From Teredinibacter turnerae T7901 (GTDB lineage: Bacteria; Pseudomonadota; Gammaproteobacteria; Pseudomonadales; Cellvibrionaceae): DNA of 64,000 bases. The DNA lies in assembly GCF_000023025.1 (NCBI RefSeq), contig NC_012997.1, forward strand, positions 2,539,125 through 2,603,124, written 5' to 3'. Made by a program: the position numbers and the translations under genes. Under the pieces are notes generated by a model. The model saw only the letters and a list, made by a program, of their open reading frames with translations, did not search any database and was not told the DNA's origin. Shown piece after piece: positions 32,394 through 42,100 of the stretch (its first letter is position 1; each line of letters begins with the position of its first letter).

Positions 32394-34079
32394 CTACAGA
32401 ACCACTTCTACTTTTGGGTTGGCAACCGACTTGCCGTCATTTTCGGTAACTTCTACCAAGAGACCACTTTCGAATTTCAAGACCCTGTCTGCCGTGTGGA
32501 AGTAGGCGTCGTCGTGGGTGATGGCAATAACAGTTTTGCCTTTCGATTTCAGCTCCGGCAATAGGGTCATATAGAAGTATTTTCTGAAGTACGGGTCTTG
32601 GTCCGCAGCCCATTCATCAAAAATGTATATGCTGGTATCTTCAATATATGAAAGCAGTAAAGCTAAACGCTTTTTTTGCCCGTGAGATAGCGATACGCTA
32701 GTGAGCTCGCCGTCCTGCGCATCCACCTTTTTGTCTAGCTGTAACTTTGTAAGATATTGGTGGATTAGCTCGTCTGAAGCTAACTGACCGTCCTTTCCGA
32801 TCGCGTGTTGAAACAAGTAAAAATCTGAGAAAATTGCGGAAAAATGCTGACCATACCACTCTCTGTCTGAATCGAAATCGATACATTTTCCATCGAAATA
32901 GATCTGTCCAGAGTTCGGCGTATACAAACCAATCAACGCTTTTATAAATGTAGATTTACCACTTCCGTTACCACCTGTTACGAATACAAGCTCGCCTCTG
33001 TTTATGTCCAGATTTATTGGGCCTACACCAAATTGATACATCTCATTTTCACTACTCGGATATTGGTAAGTCAGATCTCGCACCCTAAGAGACTGCCAAT
33101 CGTCATTAAGCTCACTCGACTTGCTGTCGACGTGATCCGCAAGTCGGCCCGTTTGCGTTCCAAGCTCCAATGAATTGATCTTTTTGCTCGCAACCACGCC
33201 CCCTGCGACAACGGAGTACATATCCATTAGCGAAGAGATAGGGCCAACTAGATAAATCATTATCAGTAAAAAGCCCACGACGACCTCTACCGGAACAGTG
33301 GTAAATACCGCTTGCGCCAGGAATACAATCGACCCCATAACACCAAACAAAACCACGTTGGTCCAGTTATGAATAAAAATGAAATTGAGTTCCGTATGGA
33401 CCGACTTTCTTTTTATCTCCTCGACATGCGGCACCACTAGGTCTTTATAAAAATGCTGCTTTCGATTAGTGTTTATATTGAGTTCTTTGCCGCCTTCCAC
33501 TAGCGCTTTAAAACTATTGAATAGATTGTCATCAGTCTCACGTAGACCTTTTAGAAGTTTCATCCCTCTATTCATCAGCACTTGGGCGAAGCCGATTGCT
33601 AACGTTAAAAATATAAAAACGAAAACAAATAGCTGCCAGGAGCTATACGCAAGGTAAGCCAAACACAATATTACAGCTGCAGAGTTATAGGCCACGTGAG
33701 GAAGCAACGAAAAGGCAGAAGCTAAGCTACGTATATCGGAGGTTAGACTTGCGTATATCCTATGCCCCCCCACGCGCTCTATACCTTCATAGTTTGTGTT
33801 AAGCACATTTCCCACCATAAATCGACGTAACTGAGCGGTAAACCCGGCGCTAAGTCGGGAAAGGATATATTGCGATAACACGCCAAACACACCCAGCCCC
33901 ATCAACGCAAAAGCAAAAACAAGAACATCGATATTGTAATTTTCACTTCCCAGTCCAACTTTGGATATCTGTTGATTGAGAAAAACCATAACGCCGATGC
34001 TGAAAGCAGCACTTAAAATACTCAACATAGTCGCGAACACCAACGGCCAGCGGAATTTGCGAATTAACTGATATACCAT
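32394..34079 (-). CDS. Cyclic-peptide/siderophore-type ABC exporter (SyrD/PvdE family)
   Basis: A 561-residue fused permease-ATPase half-transporter expected to work as a homodimer in the inner membrane. The N-terminal half holds about six hydrophobic segments (for example residues 14-35 and 50-75). The C-terminal half has Walker A GGNGSGKST (near 370), the signature LSHGQKKR (near 463) and Walker B followed by DEWAADQDPYFRKYFY (near 487). This DEWAADQDP arrangement is characteristic of the cyclic-peptide export family that includes SyrD and PvdE, which move NRPS peptides out of the cytoplasm. It lies in the same tight gene run as NRPS B-E, 34-37 nt before NRPS B, and is the obvious exporter for the product. 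The family assignment is strong; the substrate is inferred from context. Confidence 0.93.
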   Translation of the reverse strand: MVYQLIRKFRWPLVFATMLSILSAAFSIGVMVFLNQQISKVGLGSENYNIDVLVFAFALMGLGVFGVLSQYILSRLSAGFTAQLRRFMVGNVLNTNYEGIERVGGHRIYASLTSDIRSLASAFSLLPHVAYNSAAVILCLAYLAYSSWQLFVFVFIFLTLAIGFAQVLMNRGMKLLKGLRETDDNLFNSFKALVEGGKELNINTNRKQHFYKDLVVPHVEEIKRKSVHTELNFIFIHNWTNVVLFGVMGSIVFLAQAVFTTVPVEVVVGFLLIMIYLVGPISSLMDMYSVVAGGVVASKKINSLELGTQTGRLADHVDSKSSELNDDWQSLRVRDLTYQYPSSENEMYQFGVGPINLDINRGELVFVTGGNGSGKSTFIKALIGLYTPNSGQIYFDGKCIDFDSDREWYGQHFSAIFSDFYLFQHAIGKDGQLASDELIHQYLTKLQLDKKVDAQDGELTSVSLSHGQKKRLALLLSYIEDTSIYIFDEWAADQDPYFRKYFYMTLLPELKSKGKTVIAITHDDAYFHTADRVLKFESGLLVEVTENDGKSVANPKVEVVL

Positions 34080-34191
34080 TTGTTAACCTATATTAAAAAA
34101 TAAATTTCGATCGAATACCGCTGAATAAGGTGTTCATATTCCACAATCACTCCCAGGCGAACCACTGCCAGTACAGCCCGTAAAAGCCCTG

Positions 34192-35160
34192 CTACGTCAT
34201 TGTGACGTAAACTTTTCGCGGGCCTTCGAAGGCTTGCCGACCATGAGCTGCAAGCAAGTTATCGACGACCATGATGTCACCACTTTCCCACGAAAATACG
34301 ACAGACAGCTCGTCATAAACAGCGCGTATCTCCTCTAGAATCTCATCTTCTATATCGCTGCCATCACCGTAAAAAGCATTCCGCGGCAGGCCCTGCGAAC
34401 CGAATAGATCTAACATAGCGCCACGTACGTTCGCATCAAGCGCCGAAACGTGGAAAAGGTGTGCCTGATTGAACCACACAGACTCACCTGTGGATTGGTG
34501 AATCGCGTGCGCCTGACATACTTGCGAAGTACGCAATTGGTCGCCATCAAGCCATTCGCAAGTGATATGCCGCTTTGTACAGAACAGTTCCACATCCGAA
34601 CGATTAGATGTATTAAAAACGTCCTGCCAGTCGAGATCGTATCCACTGCCGTAGTTACGAACATACATAACGCCACGATCAACAAACCGTTTACGTATAG
34701 ATTTTGGGATTTTTTTAAAGACTTCTCGACTATCAGCGAGCGTTGTTTCACCGCCACTTGAGGCTGCCTGTTGACAAAAAAACCATAAATAGTCAGCCCA
34801 GTTGTTGGTGTAGGACTGCTCATTGTGGAGGGGGATCGTCTGGTGCGAGGGATATTCAGTAGCGGTATAGATCCCCTCACCAACTTGAGACCTCGGCGTC
34901 GACCCGTATTCGTAACTCAGAGACTGGCCAGTTGTTGCTGCGGCGATATTTTTGAAAGCATCCAAATCCACTCCTTGTGCGCCCCTCAGAAGTACAGCTC
35001 CATGACGGCATATATGATCATCAATAATATGTTTAAACGCATTGTGTACTTCAGACAGGGGCGCACTCGACTCCACGGCATACGGAAGCTGAAACTCAAC
35101 GCTAGGGGCAGATCGAAACTGCAGCGTAGCTGCTTTGAATGCGCTAATTTTATTATCCAT
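34192..35160 (-). CDS. SyrP-like TauD/TfdA Fe(II)/2-oxoglutarate oxygenase (second copy)
   Basis: A 322-residue non-haem iron oxygenase. The facial triad is visible as H112-N-E114 in PLHNEQSY and H306 in AAHGR, with R315 placed to bind 2-oxoglutarate. The segment TPRSQVGEGIYTATEYP followed by HNEQSY and WFFC is the pattern of SyrP-like enzymes, which hydroxylate the beta-carbon of carrier-bound residues, usually Asp. A good ribosome-binding site (AAGGAA, about 9 nt upstream) supports the start. It lies 35 nt after the cupin gene and 112 nt before the ABC exporter in the same run. A natural candidate substrate is Asp loaded on module 1 of NRPS C, whose code is an exact Asp match, but nothing in the sequence proves this. 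It is a clear paralogue of the enzyme at 38043-39041. Confidence 0.92.
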   Translation of the reverse strand: MDNKISAFKAATLQFRSAPSVEFQLPYAVESSAPLSEVHNAFKHIIDDHICRHGAVLLRGAQGVDLDAFKNIAAATTGQSLSYEYGSTPRSQVGEGIYTATEYPSHQTIPLHNEQSYTNNWADYLWFFCQQAASSGGETTLADSREVFKKIPKSIRKRFVDRGVMYVRNYGSGYDLDWQDVFNTSNRSDVELFCTKRHITCEWLDGDQLRTSQVCQAHAIHQSTGESVWFNQAHLFHVSALDANVRGAMLDLFGSQGLPRNAFYGDGSDIEDEILEEIRAVYDELSVVFSWESGDIMVVDNLLAAHGRQAFEGPRKVYVTMT

Positions 35161-35195
35161 AACTTATATTCCTTGGTCGCGAAATTTATTTTCGT

Positions 35196-36068
35196 TTAGG
35201 AGATGTAATTCAAGTAGGACTTATACAAAGAGAACAAGTACCTTTTATTAAACCCCAAGAACAGCCCAGCCAAGGCAACAGTGTTGTAATAAAGCGAGGG
35301 AGCGGGAATGGACTCAGATACAAACCTGAAACTTCGACACACGCTGAGTTTGGTGTGAAAATCCACGTTAAAGGAGATCGATGCCTGCTTAGTAATCACG
35401 TGATGTAACATCCCTGGTGGCATATACAATAAATCTCCCGGCCTGAGGGTAACCTTTAAACAACGATCTGGCCGATATTTTGGGTGTTTTTCTTCAGAAG
35501 GATTTAATGGGTCAACATCAAACCAACGCCAGCCACGACGATAACAATTTGAGCGCTCTGAAAACGGTAATAAATAAAACTCTTTTACACCTGCGACCTG
35601 AAAAAAAAGATTATGCGTCATCAGAGTATCGAAGTGTAAAGGCGTAATGCTACCGGAGGGACTCATAAAAAATTGAGCAAACTGCCACCATGAATCGCGA
35701 TACCACAATGGAAATATAGAAGATGGCATGGATCGTACACCATCTATTAGATCGGGCAGAAGGTGAAAAATAGGTATGTCGTGGCAATAGGCCGGTCGGT
35801 TTGATTTCTGATCTAGCTCATATCGTTCAATTGACCGAACATAATCTGACAGTGACGTAGTGCTAACACGAATATCCCCATTTGAATCGAATGTCTTAAC
35901 GGGTACTAACAGAGATTCGCCCAAGTCTCTGAAATAATCAAAGCCCCAGAGCTTCGCAACCCCATTAGCCTCTAGAAAGCCCGATACTTTCAAAGGGTTC
36001 TCGCCACCCAGGATGTGACGCCTAAAAAAATTTTGCGGAAGTCCCCTGCTAAACTCTATAAGTTCCAT
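35196..36068 (-). CDS. Cupin/JmjC-like Fe(II)/2-oxoglutarate oxygenase
   Basis: A 290-residue protein with a JmjC/cupin_8 core. H145-F-D147 and H223 (PPGMLHHV) would bind iron. T151-H-N153 and K162, within the stretch from the HFD to LLPF, match the positions that hold 2-oxoglutarate in FIH-like enzymes. A GDLLYMPPG turn precedes the last histidine. Family members hydroxylate protein side chains or small molecules. Here, as the first gene of the run leading into NRPS B-E, it is most likely a tailoring hydroxylase acting on a carrier-bound residue (Orn, Val, Ile or an unassigned residue are possible) or on the peptide. The ATG has only a weak upstream GAGA. The family call is good; the substrate is unknown. 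Confidence 0.85.
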   Translation of the reverse strand: MELIEFSRGLPQNFFRRHILGGENPLKVSGFLEANGVAKLWGFDYFRDLGESLLVPVKTFDSNGDIRVSTTSLSDYVRSIERYELDQKSNRPAYCHDIPIFHLLPDLIDGVRSMPSSIFPLWYRDSWWQFAQFFMSPSGSITPLHFDTLMTHNLFFQVAGVKEFYLLPFSERSNCYRRGWRWFDVDPLNPSEEKHPKYRPDRCLKVTLRPGDLLYMPPGMLHHVITKQASISFNVDFHTKLSVCRSFRFVSESIPAPSLYYNTVALAGLFLGFNKRYLFSLYKSYLNYIS

Positions 36069-38042
36069 TTAACGTTCTCATTATAAAAACAAATTGTTTG
36101 CACATCACAAATAAATACATCCGACTCAATGCACAAACTTATCACACCCACATTCTTGGGTATGTAAAAATGCGTACGCACTATACATATATAATTATCT
36201 GAGCAGTAATGCCATTTATGATTTTCGAGAAATAATTCTCAGGCAATGAAAAGAAATCCACGTTTTGTGCACATTTAACACTTGCCTATTCGTCGTAGTC
36301 GTTTTTTGTGCGCAGGTATCAGCAAATATCTTTAAAATGAAAAACATAACGCAACTGTAGGGTGCACGCGAAGGTGCCCGCAACAGATTTTTCGTGGAGG
36401 GTCGGGTTAGAAATTCTTAATGATTAAAGATGCTTCCCTGTTAGGCAATCTGGACTCCATTGATTGCCACCGAGATTATTAGATAGAAATAGCTAGACCA
36501 CTATTCGCGATCAGCTTTCACATAACGATTATTTATTATATGTATGCCACCATTTCCCAAAATATTCCGCAGAAAACGCACCAAATTAAAGTCGAATCTG
36601 TGGACAATATAAATATTTATTCAAACAAACCAAACTAATTACAAGCAAACTGTATTTGAAGCCATTCAGCCCCAAATTGTTCTGCAATCGCTCTCGATTT
36701 TATACATTGCAATATAGAACCAAGCGCATGACTAATTCGTGGGCTAATATTTTTTCCGAAAAATTTACGCTGGCTGAACAGGTGCACACAGCTAGAATTA
36801 ATGGTTCACCTATAAACTCACTGCAAATGCATTAGCTCTTCATAAAATACCCTTCGCTAGTATTTTTTATTTGTCAGCGAAATCTTATCGCGCCCCCTCA
36901 GAGCATCGCTCCTGCCGTTCAGATAACACACGACACTCAACAAAAACAATTACAGGAGAACTGGAGATCGCACTAGCAATCCCGACAGCCTGTTTTCACG
37001 TTAATCTTCCTGAAAAACGGCGCGAATCATAAAATCGGTACTTGCGAGTGTCAATATTTTCCACAAAAAATTAATTTTTAAAATACCAATCGATTAAATT
37101 GCATTCATATGTATTTATTCGCGCCTACGTGTGCGCCAATAACAGGTAAATAAACACATACGTATTAATAATTGCGATTCCGGCCAGGGTGCGGTCTTGT
37201 TTTTAAAGTACGGGGACGGATTTCGTAAATAAGCGGCTGATTGAGTAGACGAATATCTACTATAAACATTTCCGAGTGGTCACTCTGTTCATATAAATGA
37301 AGTACATTTCTCGTGTTTACGGAAAGTGTATTAACTAACGAAAACAATTCGCTTTGAGTTTATTTGTGCCCTTTAAGAAATAAAGACGACGCAACGCATT
37401 TGTTATCGCTTGCGTAAGGTATACACAAATCGCATTAAACATAGTGTTGTCAGGTGTAACAAATTTGCAAAAATTCGGTATTCTTAATCTGCAGATAATC
37501 CGTACATATCAAGACATATTTTTACAAACCTGCTTTAAAACGAACCGGATGAGCGTTACTACGCAGAACAGAACAGAACAGAAAAGTTACAGGGGTGACC
37601 GACCTTACAAAGCTAATCTTGCGAACTCCCCTATTCTTTTTCATCTCAGCTTCTACGTCCTGAGTTTAGATCACGCTTCAATTACCACAGCTTTAATGGG
37701 GAAATAATTTAAACAGCACACCTAGAACTCCGCCTGGCACCGAGCAGTAAAATTTATACCGGTGTGATAGTAAACCTAACAGAAGGGCTTGCTTTTGGTA
37801 GGAATCCCGTACTGGCTTAGGCAAAATGAGCGAAGGACTTGCAAGCGGCGGTGCCGCTGAGCAACGTTTAGACCGCACGGAAGGTACTCGTCTGGAGCCT
37901 AAAAGAACAGGTTCCAGACGAGCGAATTGAATTAGTTCTTACTGGTGCTACGCTTTAACAAAACTTATTTTTACAAGACTTACTATTTACCGCCATAATT
38001 TTTTGACGCCATATTGAAACCACTGTGTCAGTGCTGGTTCTG
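36069..38042. other. 1.97-kb stretch without a recognisable gene, inside the cluster
   Basis: AT-rich sequence between the SyrP-like gene at 38043-39041 and the cupin gene. No frame on either strand has a recognisable domain, and open frames are below about 90 codons with biased composition. It holds a TGCGTACGCA palindrome (36171-36180), a short ACCCA/TGGGT hairpin (36147-36161), an AGAAC-type short tandem (37565-37584) and a strong inverted repeat at 37887-37922. It presumably carries the promoter for the cupin-to-NRPS E run. A TATAAT lies at 36080-36085 on the minus strand, but it is too close to the start codon to be convincing. Confidence 0.6.
37887..37922. repeat. Inverted repeat, 13-bp arms, 10-nt loop
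   Basis: The left arm CTCGTCTGGAGCC (37887-37899) pairs with the right arm GGTTCCAGACGAG (37910-37922). Twelve of thirteen positions are Watson-Crick and the other is a G-U pair in plus-strand RNA (an A-C mismatch on the minus strand). No T-run follows on either side, so a classical terminator is not supported. It lies about 120 bp downstream of the SyrP-like gene stop and could be a terminator-like or RNA-stabilising stem, or a repeat element. Confidence 0.55.
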
Positions 38043-39041
38043 CTAACAGTATTCTGCGTCTTCAAGCCTCATCTGCTCAGTCATGGTTACATAAATTTTC
38101 CTGTCGCCTTCGAAAGGCTCTCTGCCGTGGGCTATAAGAATGTTATCCATGAAAATAATATCGTTTTTCTCGTACGGAATGCTTACCGCATTGTCGTAAT
38201 AAATTTTACTCAAACTAGCCACCGTCTCTTTCTCTATTTTAGCCCCTGTCCCGTAGTAGGTGTTGTACGGTAGTTCGTCTTCCTCAAAGGCACTTAGAAA
38301 AATTTCTTTCAACGCAGGTTCCATGGCGTGAACATTAAAAAACACACCGTGGTTAAACCAGCATGGGTCCCCCGTTATCGGGTGTTTTAGCGCTGCATTA
38401 CGGGTATAGGTAATTTTCGGCGTGCCGTCGTCCTTCCATTCAATCTTATCGATATAGTTAGCTTGGCAATAAGCTTCCATTTCTTCTTTACTTTCCACAT
38501 TGAATGCCTTCTGCCATGGAATGCCCATATAGTTGCTGAATTGACGCACGTACATCAGTTTATCGCGCTTAAAACGTGACTTTATTACATCAGGTACGGC
38601 CATATAAACCCTGCGACAATCAACCAAAGGTGTGCTCCCCTGTGCACTGGGTGGATTCTCGCAATAGAAAAAGACGTAGCGTGGCCAGTCAGCGGAGTAG
38701 GATTTTTCGTTATGAGGGAATATTTTGTATTTGCTATCGTAGTCGGTTGATGTTGAAGTTTTACTCTGGACTTGTGAGCGGGGTGACGTCGCTTCGATAT
38801 AGTCCACCCAGTTTTCTGATGTACACGCGGTTGCAACCGCTTCGAAGGCCGATACAGTTTCAACATCGAAGCCACGAAAAATCAGCGCGCCGTAATCCAA
38901 TATTGATGAGTCTACAAAGCCTCTGTTACGCTCAATCCAAGAGACCAGGTCGACAGCCTCGTCGTTATTGATTTGTTTGATAATCAGCGGGAACCCAGCC
39001 TCATCACCAACAAAAGTTTCTACACCATCCACAATTCTCAT
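38043..39041 (-). CDS. SyrP-like TauD/TfdA Fe(II)/2-oxoglutarate oxygenase (first copy)
   Basis: A 332-residue non-haem iron oxygenase. Iron ligands are H110-N-E112 (FPHNEKSY) and H305 (LIAHGREPF), with R314 for 2-oxoglutarate. The SPRSQ segment and the FFYC motif after the HNE triad place it with SyrP-like beta-hydroxylases of NRPS pathways. It starts 138 nt downstream of NRPS A on the same strand. NRPS A ends with an Asp-type module and a degenerate condensation-like domain, so this enzyme is the best candidate for beta-hydroxylating the Asp held on that last carrier domain. The downstream 2 kb lack a gene, so it is probably the last gene of the MMPL-NRPS A transcript. Family call strong; Asp partner inferred. 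Confidence 0.92.
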   Translation of the reverse strand: MRIVDGVETFVGDEAGFPLIIKQINNDEAVDLVSWIERNRGFVDSSILDYGALIFRGFDVETVSAFEAVATACTSENWVDYIEATSPRSQVQSKTSTSTDYDSKYKIFPHNEKSYSADWPRYVFFYCENPPSAQGSTPLVDCRRVYMAVPDVIKSRFKRDKLMYVRQFSNYMGIPWQKAFNVESKEEMEAYCQANYIDKIEWKDDGTPKITYTRNAALKHPITGDPCWFNHGVFFNVHAMEPALKEIFLSAFEEDELPYNTYYGTGAKIEKETVASLSKIYYDNAVSIPYEKNDIIFMDNILIAHGREPFEGDRKIYVTMTEQMRLEDAEYC

Positions 39042-39179
39042 AGATTTGCATACCTGTGATTTAGATTTGAGTATATCCGCACTGTACTGGTAGGGAAGGC
39101 ACTAACGCGTTTATCTCGCCTTTTTATCTCTCTTTTTTACCCCCCCTACTTCGTATCCCTATTTAACATCCCAAGAGTT

Positions 39180-42100
39180 TTAATGCATGGGGGCCTCGCT
39201 ACGAGAAAACTCCACTATATTTTCTTCGTAAATCGACTTTATGGCCGCGTAGTCCGTATCGCCCGCGTGAAAAACAAGACGCGTATAAAGAGCATTTTCT
39301 ACTGTATATGCCTCAAGTAGAATGCCATGAAAATCTTGTAGATTGCTGATGTTTTTACTCTCCACTCCCGCGGCAATTTTTTCAAATCGATCTTCGCCAA
39401 GAAAATTGAAAAGTATATCTGCGCCGAATTCCGGAATTACATGCTTTTCACCAAGCAATTTACGTTCTTCAATGCCAGTAAAGCTAATGCCGGTATCAGC
39501 AACGAAATCCAACACCGCGTTCATATCGCCTGCGCTGGAGCCAGCGTTAACACAATAGGGAACGCGATCGAGATATAGCCCAACTTGATCGTAGTCTTTA
39601 TTGCCCTGCTGTTGACGGCTGTGGTAGTTCAGCGTCATACAGAATTCATTTGTTTTCAACAACTCAAAAGCGATCCGCCGAAAAACTGAAAAGGCGTGCT
39701 CAATGGGCGTGTTTTCAATGGTGGTAAATCGCATATCGAGCACGTGCATCTCTGTATTCTTATTTTTCTCTATAGCATCACGAGTCTTTGCCACAACTGA
39801 CATTAGGGTATCGAGGCTAAATAGCCCGTCGATTTCGGCTTCGATGGCCTGGGCGCTGGTGTTATTCAATTTTTCCTGAATCGATTCAGCATAGTCACGG
39901 TAAGCGCGTGAGATTGCTTGCCATTTACCAGTCAGGTACATTTCTACCCGATTGCCTAATACGTCAATTGCGGTTTTATCTGCGATAAGATGATCGTTTA
40001 TAAAGTACAAAACCTGTCGACTATCTGAGAGTCGCACCCAGTAAGCGATGTAGGGCAATGTTTCTTCGTTAATATGTTGAATAAGCGATTTCGCTAATGT
40101 CTCTTGAAACTTGGTAGCCACGGATATTGGTAGAAATCGAAGATCAACAACAGTGGCTAGTGGCCTGCCCGGAGGAGAGTACACATCCCAGCAGGATTGA
40201 TCGCCATTGTATCGAGCCGTAAGCAGTTCTTGTTCGCGCTGCACCTGCAAAAACGCCTGCTCAAGCTCGATATCAGAAAAGTAGCCGTTCACCAGAATGG
40301 CGTGTTGAAACTGCCGCTGTTTCCAGTTCAGCATCGTTTTCTGCATGGGTGTTGCCGGAAAGTGGTCCACTGGCTCACCCACAAACAGCTGGGAGATATA
40401 GCTATTCCCCAAGGATTGCGCCATGGATTCTATAGTCAGCTCGCTGCTAACAGAATCAGAGGCTATAGCACTCAGCCCGTGTTGCTCTAACGCTTTCAGC
40501 ATTTCGTCCGGCTGCTGTGAGAATACAAAATATTGTGGCATATCTGGCCCACGGCCGCTGTTAATAATTGCTTTAAGATCCGCCATACAGGTTTTTGCCT
40601 GCTCACTCATGACTAAAACGCGCTTCTCCGGGGTTTTTTCCAGCTGTTCTAGATTACCTCTGCCGTCGTCTATAAGTGTTTCTTCATCTTTATAGACGTA
40701 CTCGCGAAAATCAATTTTATGATCTTCCAGCCACATCGGTAGGTCGAACTTTACGATATCTAGCTCCTGGCAATGCTCCGCGAACGCCTTTAATGTTGGC
40801 TTGTCGAATAATACACGTAAGGGCACGTTCCATTTCAGCTTCTGTCGAATCAACCCAATGAGTTCTGCAGCCATCAGCGAGTGGCCGCCTACCTGAAAAA
40901 ATTCATCGCTAATGGCAACGTCGTCCCGTTTTAGTACTTTTTGCCAAAATGGCATTAGCTTCCGTTCAGTTGCAGTAAGTGGTGTCGCATCGGCCAGGAC
41001 CTCGGGCTTCACAATTGGTACATTGAATAGTGATTTTCTATCCAATTTTCCATTACTCGTCAGCGGTAAGAAATCCATAATCGCAATAGCGGACGGAACC
41101 ATATAGTCCGGTAGTTTTTTAGCAACGAAATCTGAGATCTGAACACTTAGCGAATCGCGTTCTCCTGCATTGATTCGTTTATTTTGCGGGACGACAAAAG
41201 CCAGCAATACGGGCGAGTTGCCATCCCGTTTGTCGACCAACACCGCACATTTTTCTAGACCTGGATAATTCAGGATACAATTTTCTATTTCGCCGCACTC
41301 AATACGGAAGCCTCGAATCTTAACCTGATGGTCAATCCGGCCAATATACTCAATATTGCCATCGCTCAAGTATCTGCCGAGATCGCCTGTGCGGTACATA
41401 CGCTTCTCAACGGCATCCGGGTTTACGAAGGGGTTCACAATAAAAGCCGCGCGCGTTTGGCTTTCCCTATTCAGGTAGCCCGTTGCTAACCCCTCACCTC
41501 CGATATGTAGTTCGCCGATAACCCCGAATGGCACCGGATGCTGGTTGCTGTCCAAAATAGTTAACTGACGGTTGGACATCGGCCGACCGATCGGCAATAA
41601 CTCGCTACGCTTGAGGTCTTCATCCGTCAACGTCGGGACAAAGTAGTGACAACAGCCAACAGTCGCCTCTGTCGGGCCATAATGGTTAACCAACTGTGCT
41701 TGCGGGAGCTTCTGTTGCCAGAAATATGCTAGAGCAACGGGAAAGCCCTCACCTCCAGACACAATACAGTGAGGCTGTCCCTTAATAGCTGAGTCGGAAA
41801 CAAGTGATTTAAGACTCGTTAAATGCGATGGTGTTACTTTAAACAGCAGCGGTCGGTCGGATTGAGTAAGATGGTGTGCCAGCGCTTCTAGCTCCCCCTC
41901 ACCTTCAGGTAGTAGCTCGAGCATAACCCCTTTCAGAATTTGCCATAGCGTTGTACCTATGCCGTCAAAAGACAGTGGGTTACTGACCACGGCACCAGCG
42001 ATAGTCTTACCACACTTATCGTGCATATGAGTTATATAGTTCACCACTGCACGGTGGTCTACACAAACACCTTTCGGCTGACCGGTTGAGCCCGATGTAT

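Noticed and set aside
36080-36085. TATAAT on the minus strand before the cupin gene
   Set aside because: It would place the transcript start about 5 nt before the ATG, leaving no room for a ribosome-binding site, and the -35 spacing is 19 nt.
36069-38042. Fur box that would support a siderophore
   Set aside because: I looked for a GATAATGATAATCATTATC-like site here and before the MMPL gene and saw none, so siderophore identity is left open.
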